24,438 bases of DNA from Actinomycetes bacterium (GTDB taxonomy: Bacteria > Actinomycetota > Acidimicrobiia > Acidimicrobiales > Microtrichaceae): NCBI GenBank assembly GCA_023450775.1, contig JAEXGP010000170.1, positions 1 to 24,438 of the forward strand, written 5' to 3'. Positions 15,939-23,214 of the stretch are shown here, in pieces. Position 1 is the first letter of the stretch, and the number at the start of each line of letters is the position of its first letter. Made by a program: the position numbers and the translations under genes. Under the pieces are notes generated by a model. It searched no databases. It was not told the origin of the DNA and saw only the letters and a program-made list of their open reading frames with translations.

Positions 15939-16862
15939 CGGGAGGAGGAGGAGCTTGGCGCGGCGGATCCCGTCTCGCACCGCCGGCGGCAGCACCCACG
16001 GTCGGGCCCGCACGTCGTCCTCCCACAGCTCGACCCAGACGAACCCGTGCTGTTCCAGCATCCTTCGGCGGGCAGCGTCGGCCTCCCGGTTGATGACCGA
16101 CCGGTGATAGCGATTGCTCTGCACCTCCACGACGACGGGCAGGCCGACGACCATGAGGTCCACCCGGCCCGTCCAGGCCTCATCGCAGCCGACGTCGACC
16201 TGGCGACGGACCTCGATGCCGGCGTCGCGCAGCACCTGGATGGCTCGGGACTCCATCCCGGTCGCCGGCGGGGTGTAGTCGAGGCCCCGGGCATCGCGGT
16301 AGCGGCGGAGGCCGGCGATCCCGTTGCGCCCGCTGCGACCCATGTCGGACAGGAACAGGTCGATCGATCGTCCCGAGAGCCGACCCAGGGACCACAGCAC
16401 GTCGACGCGGCGCTCGGCGGTCTCCTCCCGGGACAGGGCGAACTGCTGCATGGCGCACATCTCGGGGGCGATCAGGCCGATGCCCCTGACCTCCGTGGTC
16501 CATCGGGCGGGGAGCGTCCGGACCCGGTGATAGCCGGCCGGGAGCCGCCGACCACGGGTGGCGCCGGTGCCGATCACCTGGATCGGACGGAGCGGGCATC
16601 CGTCGAGCCCGAGCAGGTGGCCGGCGGTGAACCCGGAGATCTTGGCGCCCCGTCCCCGGTCGAGCAGCGTCGCAGCGACCTCCTGGTCGTCGGACGTCGG
16701 AGAGCCCCGCCGGCGGATGACCGAGCGACCGATCCGATCCCACTGTCGAGATCCGAGCAGTTGGCGGATCTGGTCCTCGGTCAAACCGGCGTCAGCCAGC
16801 TCCCAGGTCCCCACCACGCCGTGGTGGTGCTCGGCGAACTTCATCGCGATCTCGTCGTACAT
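15930..16862 (-). CDS. DUF559-type PD-(D/E)XK nuclease-like protein with AbiEi-like N-terminal region
   Basis: This protein has 310 residues. The N-terminus (about 1-55; 'GVVGTWELADAGLTEDQIRQLLGSRQWDRIGRSVIRR' region) looks like the winged-helix domain found in type IV toxin-antitoxin AbiEi-like proteins. The C-terminus (about 200-285) fits the DUF559/Vsr-like nuclease fold, with Glu204, then 'GRVDLMVVGLPVVVEVQSNRYH', giving Asp235 and Glu246-Val-Gln248 as candidate catalytic residues, then a conserved 'D..RRRMLEQHGFVWVELW' segment. The proteins are common in actinobacteria and their role is not settled; no toxin partner is adjacent. ATG 16862 is used; GTG 16868 would add two residues. The gene lies between two copies of the GTGATGC palindrome, and its final codons and stop are made by copy B. 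Mobility or defence functions are guesses. Confidence 0.8.
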   Translation of the reverse strand: MYDEIAMKFAEHHHGVVGTWELADAGLTEDQIRQLLGSRQWDRIGRSVIRRRGSPTSDDQEVAATLLDRGRGAKISGFTAGHLLGLDGCPLRPIQVIGTGATRGRRLPAGYHRVRTLPARWTTEVRGIGLIAPEMCAMQQFALSREETAERRVDVLWSLGRLSGRSIDLFLSDMGRSGRNGIAGLRRYRDARGLDYTPPATGMESRAIQVLRDAGIEVRRQVDVGCDEAWTGRVDLMVVGLPVVVEVQSNRYHRSVINREADAARRRMLEQHGFVWVELWEDDVRARPWVLPPAVRDGIRRAKLLLLPAL

Positions 16863-16932
16863 GGCCACCGACGGTGGCCCACCGCGTCGGCTGCTGTCAC
16901 CGGGGACCGGTCCCCCCTCGTCCCCTCCCCCG

Positions 16933-16980
16933 TTTCGTGATGCTTTTCCGGGGGCTATCCCCCGGAAAAGCATCACAAAG
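16933..16980. repeat. GTGATGC palindromic repeat, copy C
   Basis: The left arm 16933-16954 (TTTCGTGATGCTTTTCC then GGGGG) pairs with 16959-16980 at 20 of 22 positions; the loop is CTAT. It starts 10 nt past the stop of the minus-strand propeller lipoprotein and lies about 70 bp upstream of the nuclease-like gene start. The right arm (from GGAAAAGCATCACAAAG) is identical in copies B and C. Confidence 0.9.
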
Positions 16981-16990
16981 CGAGCGGGCG

Positions 16991-18049
16991 TCAGGGGGAG
17001 GTGCGGTGGATGACCTGGTGGTCGCCCTCGGAGGTGGTCAGGTACGACCCTCCGTCGGGGGCGAAGCCGAGCGCCTCGCCCTGCACCTCGGTCGGCACCG
17101 GACCCTCGCAGGGCGTGCTCGCGAACGCCTCGGCCAGCTGCTTGCCCTCGGGACGCCGGTAGACCGACACCCCGCCGTAGGACCGCAGCGCCACCAGCGT
17201 CCCGTCCCGGGTGACGTCGCCCGCGGTCACCAGCGTGCCGGGCTCGAGCGGCACCGACCCGGCCGGCAGCATGTCGATGCTCGTGCCGTCGGCGATCAGC
17301 GCGGCCTTGGGCATGCGGAACACGAGCGACTCGCCGCTGCGCCCCCAGTCCTTGGTGATCAGGTTGATGTCGCCCACGACGGGGTCGACGATCAGCGCCT
17401 CCGCGTCGTAGGGCTGCTCGGGGTACCGCAGCGAGAACGTGGTGACGGGCGCCTTGATCACCGGCGCCGGCGACCCGTCGGCGGGCGGGGTGGTCGGCAC
17501 GACGGGCTCGTCCAGGCGGTAGATCCGCACGCTCTTGCGGGCCGTCGGGTCCGACAGCATCGCCTTGTTGTTCCCGATGTCGCCCACGTACAGCTGCGGG
17601 CTGCCGCCGGGCAGCGCGGGCGGGCCGACGGCGATGTCCTCCCAGTCCCGGCCCTCGGCCCCGGTCAGCTCGACCGTGGCGAGCAGCTTGCCGGTGCCGT
17701 TGATCGCGAAGATCCGGGCGCCGTCGCCGCTGTCGTTGTGGGTCCACCACACGCCGTCGGCGCCGTCGCCGGTGTTGGCCCACGACGCCACCAGGCCGCT
17801 CGCCTCGGTGATCTCCGCCGACTCGATGGTGCCGACGTCGGTGATCTTGGGCGCTCCCCCGCACAGCGCGTCCATGAGCGCCGCCTCGGGCTCGGACTTC
17901 ACCGGCTTGATCGTCGTGGTCGTCGAGCTCGTGGGGTGGAGCTCGTCGGCGGCGTCGTCCCCACCGCACGCGCCGGCCACGACCGCGACGACGCACGCGA
18001 TCGCCACGACGGCGAACCGCCGAGCCCCCAGCTCCGGTCGGGTCGTCAC
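16991..18049 (-). CDS. Secreted beta-propeller lipoprotein
   Basis: This 352-residue protein has a signal peptide with two Args, a hydrophobic core and the lipobox AGAC (Cys28), followed by an acidic/Ser/Thr linker. The body resembles propeller proteins with the 'WTHNDSGDGARIFAINGTG' and 'GRDWEDIAVGP' motifs, then 'LYVGDIGNNKA' and 'VRIYRLDEP'. That pattern is seen in a widespread actinobacterial family of extracytoplasmic proteins, some annotated as phytase-like or WD40-like. The Asp/Glu-rich blade loops could bind calcium. No enzyme active site is evident. GTG 18049 overlaps the LLM gene stop in a GTGA junction, so the two are co-transcribed. The message should end at repeat copy C. Confidence 0.78.
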   Translation of the reverse strand: MTTRPELGARRFAVVAIACVVAVVAGACGGDDAADELHPTSSTTTTIKPVKSEPEAALMDALCGGAPKITDVGTIESAEITEASGLVASWANTGDGADGVWWTHNDSGDGARIFAINGTGKLLATVELTGAEGRDWEDIAVGPPALPGGSPQLYVGDIGNNKAMLSDPTARKSVRIYRLDEPVVPTTPPADGSPAPVIKAPVTTFSLRYPEQPYDAEALIVDPVVGDINLITKDWGRSGESLVFRMPKAALIADGTSIDMLPAGSVPLEPGTLVTAGDVTRDGTLVALRSYGGVSVYRRPEGKQLAEAFASTPCEGPVPTEVQGEALGFAPDGGSYLTTSEGDHQVIHRTSP

Positions 18050-18945
18050 GACGCAGCGCCCTGGCGTTCCCGGACCGCGGCGGTCATGGCGCTGAGGCAC
18101 TCGGGGTCCGTGGTGCCGGGCACGAGGATGAACTCGTCGACGCCGGCGGCCTCGGCCTCGTCGAGCACCTGGTTGAGCCGGGCGACGTTCCACACCGGGG
18201 CGACGTCGGCCATGGCCCGGGCGAAGCGGTCCCCGAAGATCGCCAGGTAGTCGTACGTGAACGCCTGCAGCACGCCCCGGTCGTCGTGGGTGCCGAGGAC
18301 GGCGAAGCAGCCGGTCACGTGGCGGGGAGCCTCGGTGCGCCCGGCGTCGGTCCACGCCTGGTTCGCGGAGGACACGGCGGCGGCCATGCCGGGACCGTCG
18401 GCGTCGATCGAGAAGCCCGAGATCCCCGACGCCCACTGCGCTGCCCGGGCGAGCGACTTGGGTCCCATCGATGCGGCGAGCAGCTCGGGCCCGCCGTGCT
18501 GGACCGGGGTGGGGCCGATCGGATCGGCACCGTCGAACGCCGGGTGGCCCGCCCACAGCCGGCGCATCTCGGCCACCAGGTCGTCCAGTCGCTGGTGGCG
18601 GCGGGTGAAGGGCGACTCCGCGCAGATGTAGTCGTGCTCCCGGCCACCGACGCCGAGGCCGACGGTCAGGCGGCCGTCGCACAGCACGTCGAGGGTGGCG
18701 AGCTGCTTGGCCAGGACCCCCGGTGCGTGCAGCGGTCCGACCGCCACGTTCACGAACACCCGCACCCGCTCGGTCAGCGCGGCGGCCGCCGCGTTGGTCA
18801 CGAGCATCTCCTGGTTGTGGAAGCTGATCCGCTCGCCGCACGAGACGCTCGAGAACGGCCCCGCGTCGATCCCCTGGGACCACGTGATGGTGGTCCGCCG
18901 GTGGTACTCACGAGCCATCGTGGGCAGGGCGACGCCGATCTCCAT
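18046..18945 (-). CDS. LLM-class flavin/F420-dependent oxidoreductase
   Basis: This 299-residue TIM-barrel protein of the luciferase-like monooxygenase superfamily probably uses coenzyme F420 (or FMN) as hydride carrier. Family marks: the N-terminal 'MEIGVALPT' strand, 'LTERVRVFVNVAVGPLHAPGVLAKQLATLDVLCDGRLTVGLGVGG', read here as the conserved LAKQLATLD-SGRL-GLG series, and 'PELLAASMGPKSLARAAQWASG', the usual phosphate-binding end of the barrel. In most relatives 'R-GLGVGW' leads into the next helix; here it is GVGGREHDY. ATG 18945 has no ribosome site but has a TAGAGT hexamer 8 nt upstream, which suggests a leaderless mRNA. It is first in a two-gene operon with the propeller lipoprotein. The substrate is unknown. 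Confidence 0.88.
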   Translation of the reverse strand: MEIGVALPTMAREYHRRTTITWSQGIDAGPFSSVSCGERISFHNQEMLVTNAAAAALTERVRVFVNVAVGPLHAPGVLAKQLATLDVLCDGRLTVGLGVGGREHDYICAESPFTRRHQRLDDLVAEMRRLWAGHPAFDGADPIGPTPVQHGGPELLAASMGPKSLARAAQWASGISGFSIDADGPGMAAAVSSANQAWTDAGRTEAPRHVTGCFAVLGTHDDRGVLQAFTYDYLAIFGDRFARAMADVAPVWNVARLNQVLDEAEAAGVDEFILVPGTTDPECLSAMTAAVRERQGAAS

Positions 18946-18953
18946 GGCGCCGG

Positions 18954-18973
18954 ACTCTAACGACCGCCGGTCG
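18954..18973 (-). promoter_or_regulatory. Candidate leaderless promoter with adjoining dyad for the LLM gene
   Basis: TAGAGT (18959-18954, minus strand) ends 8 nt before ATG 18945. Directly upstream is a perfect 5-bp inverted repeat, CGACC / GGTCG around GCC (18961-18973), which could be an operator. No -35 box is recognisable. Confidence 0.35.
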
Positions 18974-19090
18974 CACGCACCCGCGCCGGGCCGCCTGTCG
19001 GGTTCACGGGCTCGTGCGACTGCACCCGCGCATCCCGAACGGCGCTCGGAGATGGCACGAATCGGGGATCTGCGGCGAGCACGATCTTCG

Positions 19091-19096
19091 TACCGT
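19091..19096 (+). promoter_or_regulatory. Candidate -10 box (TACCGT) for a leaderless start at 19104
   Basis: A TANNNT hexamer ends 7 nt before ATG 19104, and no Shine-Dalgarno sequence is present. The -35 region is not recognisable. It is the divergent partner of the LLM gene promoter. Confidence 0.35.
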
Positions 19097-19103
19097 CGAC
19101 CGC

Positions 19104-20153
19104 ATGAAGATCCGATGGACGTGGTGTGTGTGCGCGGTCGCTCTGCTGGCCACGGTCGGCTGTGGCGGTTCGGACGACGAGTCGAGCTCGACGACCGCGC
19201 CGGACAAGGCGGAGGAGACGTCGACGGCCGTCGAGCGTCCCGAGGGGACGTGGAACCTCGCCTTCTGGACCACCGAGCGAGAGGGCGCCGCCCTGGGCGA
19301 CGCGCTCCAGTCCGTCGTCACCTTCACCCCCAAGTGCGACAGCGGTCCGTGCGACGTCGACATCACGCCCGCCGGCGCCAACGGCACGTACCGCCCCGAG
19401 GGCTACCCGGTGGCCGACCCGGTCGAGCCGGGCACGCCGTACACGGCGACGTGGGACGAGAAGTCCGAGACCTACGTCCGCCACGAGGAGCCGAAGCTCG
19501 ACTCGTGCACGACCGCCGACGGGAAGGTCGTCCAGGACGGCTACTCGGTGGAGCGCACCACCACCTACGAGTTCGAGCCCGCGAAGGACTCGAAGCCGGC
19601 GTCGGTCCAGGGCACGTACGTCGAGGTCGCGACCGGCACGCCGACCGGCGCACCGCAGGGCTGCACCGACTACAAGGCCACCTGGACGGTCGCGGGTGCG
19701 CCCGCCGACGCCTTCGCCGAGGGCGGACCGTCGTTCGCCGACAGCTACGTGATCACCGAGATCGTCGAGGCGACCGAGCCGGTGGACCAGCGCCCCAAGG
19801 GCTTCCGCGGCGTGATCGCGGCGGATGCGAAGGTCACGACGGAGGGCGACTCGGTCCTGCTCGCCGGGACCCGCTCCGTGCCGGCGAAGCTGACCGAGAC
19901 CGACGGTGCGTGGTCGGGTTCCGCGACCGACGCCACGTCTCGCTGCTCGGAGGGTGACGGCCCGGCGGAGTACGACTCGACCGAGACGTGGACCGGTCTG
20001 CGGACGATCGCGCTGACCCAGCAGGGCACGCCGATCCTGGCCGGCCGGTGGGACGTCATGGAGACGCCCAACGCCACCGGCCAGGCGAACGGTTGCACCG
20101 TCGGCTCGAACAAGGGCTACGTGATCCTGGTGCCCTCGGCCGCCGTCGGCTGA
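19104..20153 (+). CDS. Lipoprotein of unknown function
   Basis: I do not recognise this family. The 349-residue product starts MKIRWTW, has a short hydrophobic core and a lipobox ending at Cys20 (ATVGC), then a Ser/Thr/Asp/Glu-rich linker to about residue 45. The body is mostly beta-strand-like, rich in Thr, Asp, Glu and Gly. It opens with 'GTWNLAFWTTEREG' and has later 'GTYRPEGYPV', 'TYEFEP', 'GTYVEVATG' and 'GRWDVMETPN' segments. This suggests repeated beta-sandwich or barrel units. Several Cys residues after the lipobox could form disulfides. An in-frame ATG at 19014 was rejected because it would put about 30 polar residues before the signal peptide. The gene is alone on its strand and converges with the transglutaminase gene. 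Confidence 0.75.
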   Translation: MKIRWTWCVCAVALLATVGCGGSDDESSSTTAPDKAEETSTAVERPEGTWNLAFWTTEREGAALGDALQSVVTFTPKCDSGPCDVDITPAGANGTYRPEGYPVADPVEPGTPYTATWDEKSETYVRHEEPKLDSCTTADGKVVQDGYSVERTTTYEFEPAKDSKPASVQGTYVEVATGTPTGAPQGCTDYKATWTVAGAPADAFAEGGPSFADSYVITEIVEATEPVDQRPKGFRGVIAADAKVTTEGDSVLLAGTRSVPAKLTETDGAWSGSATDATSRCSEGDGPAEYDSTETWTGLRTIALTQQGTPILAGRWDVMETPNATGQANGCTVGSNKGYVILVPSAAVG

Positions 20154-20174
20154 TCGGAGATCGCCCCCCTGGTG

Positions 20175-20218
20175 CTGTGGTGCTCGGGACGCCCATCCGG
20201 GCGCATCGGGCACCACAG
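20175..20218. terminator. Hairpin between convergent lipoprotein and transglutaminase genes
   Basis: The left arm 20175-20194 (CTGTGGTGCTCGGGACGCCC) and right arm 20199-20218 pair at 16 of 20 positions plus one G-T wobble; the loop is ATCC. It lies 21 nt past the lipoprotein stop and 16 nt from the transglutaminase stop. The outer arm CTGTGGTGCTC differs from repeat copy A (CTGTGATGCTC) at one base, and the opposite arm carries the matching change. It may therefore be a diverged member of that repeat family. Confidence 0.6.
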
Positions 20219-20234
20219 ACCGGGCGGATCGGAG

Positions 20235-22127
20235 CTATGACCCGCCCGTGGAGGGCGGGCCGTAGCGGTAGTCGTCGACGGCTCGGCCCTGGTCGGCCAG
20301 CTCGGGTCGACCGGTGACCGCGGCGAGCTCACGGGCGTGGGCCGACACGGTCTCCGACGGCGCGCGCGGTCGGCCGACCTCCTCGCCCAGCTCCTCGAGC
20401 TCGCGCTCGGCCTGCACGTCCCACCGCTCCTTGGCCAGACGGTCGGCCGCCCGGCGCAGGGCACGGCGCTCACGCCAGGCGTGGAGCCGCCTGGCGAGGG
20501 GTGCGGCCAGCGCCACGACGGCGCCGACGAACAGCAGGACGATCGCGAGCCCGACGAACCCGATCGGCAACTCGAAGCCGTTGGCGGCGTCGCCGGCGAA
20601 CGGCACGTCGGCCGTCGGGTCGAACGGGACCCAGCCGACTTCTGGGAACCACACCTCGGCCCAGGCGTGGGCGTCACGCTCCCGCACGATGAACCGTCCG
20701 CTCGCCTCGTCCTGCTCGCCCGGCGCGAAGCCAGTGGCGAGCCGGGCCGGCACCCCCACCTCGCGCAGCATCACGACCAGGCTGCTGGCGATCTGCTCGC
20801 ACCAGCCCAGCTTGGACTCGAACAGGAAGTCGTCGACCACGTCGGCACCCTTGGGGGCGAGTGGCGCGTCCAGCGAGTACTCCAGGTTGCCGGCCATCCA
20901 CGCCTCGAGCGCCCGGATCTTGGCCAGCTGGCTGCCACCGCCACCCGCGATCTGACGCGCGAGCGCCCGCACCCGCTCGGTGGTCTCGGCCGGCTGGCCG
21001 TACCGCTCGAGGATCGCGGAGGGCACCTCCTCGTCGATCGCGGCCAGCCGCTCGGCGGTCACGGGAACCTGCCGGCTCTCGACCCGGTACGTGGCGCCGC
21101 TGCCCACGCCGCCGGGGGCGATCAGCGAGCCGTCCGGTCGCTGGAAGATCCGGCCGTCCGCGTCCACGGAGCTGACCGACGGCGCCACCGGCAGTGCGTT
21201 GGCGAAGCCGCCCTGCAGCCGGAACTCCTGAGTGGACGGCTCACCGACATCGGCGGCCAGGTCGTCCGCGGAGACCTCCACCTGACCTCGGACCACCGGG
21301 CGCACCGCGCCGCCGTCCGATCGCGTCCACACCGATCCGTCCCAACGGTCGTAGGTGGTGGTCCGCCAGAAGGTCTCGATGTCGGAGCGGACGACCATGA
21401 CGATCGCGTCGGTGAGCCGGGGCCGAGTGGTGGTGTCGAGCTGCTCCTGGATGGTCATGGCGTTGTCGGCGCCGCGGTCGAACTGGTCCGGTGAGTCGCC
21501 GCCCGACGGCGCTGCGGGCGACCTGTCCCCCGCCACGGGCCCGAGCACCATCGAGATGGCGGCCACGAGGGCCACCGCGCCGACCGCTGCCCGGATCGCC
21601 GCCGGCCACGGCCACGCCCGCCCGGACAACGGTGCGGCGACAGTCCCGTCGCTCGACGATCCCGACGAGCTCGATGCTCCCGGACCCGACGATGAAGACG
21701 ACGGCGATGCCGACGGCGTCACCGGGCGACGCATGCGAGCGGCCGGGGACGGGCACAGCGCGAGCGCACCGGCGGTGGCCAGCACCCACACCAGGACGTC
21801 CTGCGCGGCGAGCACGCCGGACGCCTCGCGCAACCAGCCCAACCGCAACAACAGGAGCGCGCTCACGAACGCGTACGAGCGGACGATCCACCGCAACGGC
21901 ACCGAGCGCAACGCCACCACCGCGACGACGGCGGTGACCACGGCGGCGTCGATGAACACGTGGCCGCTGCCGGAGACCGGGAGGGTGCCGAGCGCCGACC
22001 AGAACGCCACGCCGAGCAGCAACGCGATCACCGCCGTGATCACCGGCCCCGCCCGCCGCCGGTCCTCGGTGGCCGTCGGCCAGAACGGCACGGACGGCCG
22101 CGGGTCGTCGGTCGGCTCGTCAGGCAT
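20235..22127 (-). CDS. Membrane protein with transglutaminase-like domain
   Basis: This 630-residue protein has about five membrane segments in the N-terminal third (near 28-48, 56-73, 84-97, 109-125, 176-198), an extracytoplasmic region, and a last membrane segment at about 521-544 followed by a charged cytoplasmic tail. The extracytoplasmic part holds a transglutaminase/cysteine-protease-like core with Cys443 in GWCEQ, His487 in 'RDAHAWAEVWF' and Asp503 in 'FDPTAD'. Residues 137-161 are a striking Ser/Gly/Pro run in the loop between the fourth and fifth segments. Such proteins follow moxR and DUF58 genes in many bacteria. ATG 22127 has AGGGG 6 nt upstream and overlaps the DUF58 gene by 8 bp. 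Cross-linking or proteolysis of envelope proteins is plausible but unproven. Confidence 0.88.
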   Translation of the reverse strand: MPDEPTDDPRPSVPFWPTATEDRRRAGPVITAVIALLLGVAFWSALGTLPVSGSGHVFIDAAVVTAVVAVVALRSVPLRWIVRSYAFVSALLLLRLGWLREASGVLAAQDVLVWVLATAGALALCPSPAARMRRPVTPSASPSSSSSGPGASSSSGSSSDGTVAAPLSGRAWPWPAAIRAAVGAVALVAAISMVLGPVAGDRSPAAPSGGDSPDQFDRGADNAMTIQEQLDTTTRPRLTDAIVMVVRSDIETFWRTTTYDRWDGSVWTRSDGGAVRPVVRGQVEVSADDLAADVGEPSTQEFRLQGGFANALPVAPSVSSVDADGRIFQRPDGSLIAPGGVGSGATYRVESRQVPVTAERLAAIDEEVPSAILERYGQPAETTERVRALARQIAGGGGSQLAKIRALEAWMAGNLEYSLDAPLAPKGADVVDDFLFESKLGWCEQIASSLVVMLREVGVPARLATGFAPGEQDEASGRFIVRERDAHAWAEVWFPEVGWVPFDPTADVPFAGDAANGFELPIGFVGLAIVLLFVGAVVALAAPLARRLHAWRERRALRRAADRLAKERWDVQAERELEELGEEVGRPRAPSETVSAHARELAAVTGRPELADQGRAVDDYRYGPPSTGGS

Positions 22128-23214
22128 CGTCACCCCTCGGCGTGACGCGCAGCACCGACCAGCCGGCGGGCACCTCGCCCGGCTGACCTCGGGTGGCCGC
22201 GGCCAGTCGTGCGGCCACCATGTCGTCGTCGCCGACCTCGCCGTTCTCCGGCTCGGGTTCGGCGGTGCACAGCCGCACGCGAACGCCCCGCGCCCGCAGC
22301 GCCGCGGCGACGGCGGCCGCCCGGGCGACGGCCCCCTCGACGGCCCGGTCCTCGCCGTCGGCCAGCGGTGTGGTCGGCATGACCGGGAGCCCGACGGCGC
22401 CCTCCGGATCCGGACCGCCCAGGTCCGGACCGACCGGACCGGGACCGAGGTCAACGACCACCGCGACCGCACGATCCGCCGGCGGCTCCATCTCGCGCAC
22501 CACGAGCGACCCCGTCCGGGCCGACGTGGGCCAGTGGACGAGGTGGGCGGGGTCGCCGGTCACGTACGGCCGGACCGACCGGGTGGTGTCGCCGCCATGA
22601 CCGGTGGACGTGGTGGCGAGCTCGCCGATCGAACCCGCCTCCGGCTCGGGGAGTCGCTCCACGTCGATCGGCCGGGGACCCACCTCGAACGGGCGGTCCA
22701 GGTCCAGGACCACGGCGCGGGACGCGTGCACGATGCCGAACGGGGCGTCGCTGGTGATGCGGACCGACAGCCGCTCGAACCGGCCACGCCGCACCGCCCT
22801 CAACGGCACGGCCACCTCGGTGGGGGTGCCCGGCCCCACCGGCACGGACTCGGTGGCGTCGACCCACCGCAGCTGCACCTCGGAGGCCCGGGCGCCGACC
22901 CGCAGCCCGACCGATGTGGACTCCCCCACCCGGATCGGTCGCCGGGGCGCGTCCGCCGCGCCGGCGATCGGCTCCACGCTCACGAGCAGCACCACCACGC
23001 ACGGCCAGACCGCACCAACGACCAGCAGTCCGAGGGCTGCGGCCCACACGAAGCCCGCCATCCCCGGATCCGCGACCGCGGGACCGATGAGCACGAACAA
23101 CGCGACGGCGACGGCCACGATCACGCCCATGGGCGTGGGATGCACCCGGAACATCCGCGGCGGGCGGGTGTCGGGCGGGAGCGTGGACGGATCCACGCGC
23201 CGGCCCGGCCTCAC
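22120..23214 (-). CDS. DUF58 domain-containing membrane protein
   Basis: This is a 364-residue protein in the start used here. Two hydrophobic stretches (about 29-47 and 53-79) anchor it, and the C-terminal part carries the DUF58 core, 'RPYVTGDPAHLVHWPTSARTGSLVV' (about 215-240), followed by an acidic region. DUF58 proteins sit next to MoxR ATPases and may have a VWA-like fold; here the operon order agrees. The frame stays open up to GTG 23253, but codon third positions there look non-coding in this frame. GTG 23214 has GGAGGA 9 nt upstream and overlaps, as GTGA, the stop of a short ORF. GTG 23220 is also possible. The 3' end overlaps the transglutaminase gene by 8 bp. Confidence 0.85.
   Translation of the reverse strand: MRPGRRVDPSTLPPDTRPPRMFRVHPTPMGVIVAVAVALFVLIGPAVADPGMAGFVWAAALGLLVVGAVWPCVVVLLVSVEPIAGAADAPRRPIRVGESTSVGLRVGARASEVQLRWVDATESVPVGPGTPTEVAVPLRAVRRGRFERLSVRITSDAPFGIVHASRAVVLDLDRPFEVGPRPIDVERLPEPEAGSIGELATTSTGHGGDTTRSVRPYVTGDPAHLVHWPTSARTGSLVVREMEPPADRAVAVVVDLGPGPVGPDLGGPDPEGAVGLPVMPTTPLADGEDRAVEGAVARAAAVAAALRARGVRVRLCTAEPEPENGEVGDDDMVAARLAAATRGQPGEVPAGWSVLRVTPRGDDA

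Noticed and set aside
10893..16980. CRISPR array
   Set aside because: The repeats are palindromes scattered kilobases apart at gene ends, with no regular spacers and no cas genes.
15930..17996. A 688-codon minus-strand frame joining the nuclease-like gene to the region of the propeller lipoprotein
   Set aside because: The upstream part runs out of frame through the propeller gene and through repeat copy C. The nuclease-like protein has a sensible start at 16862.
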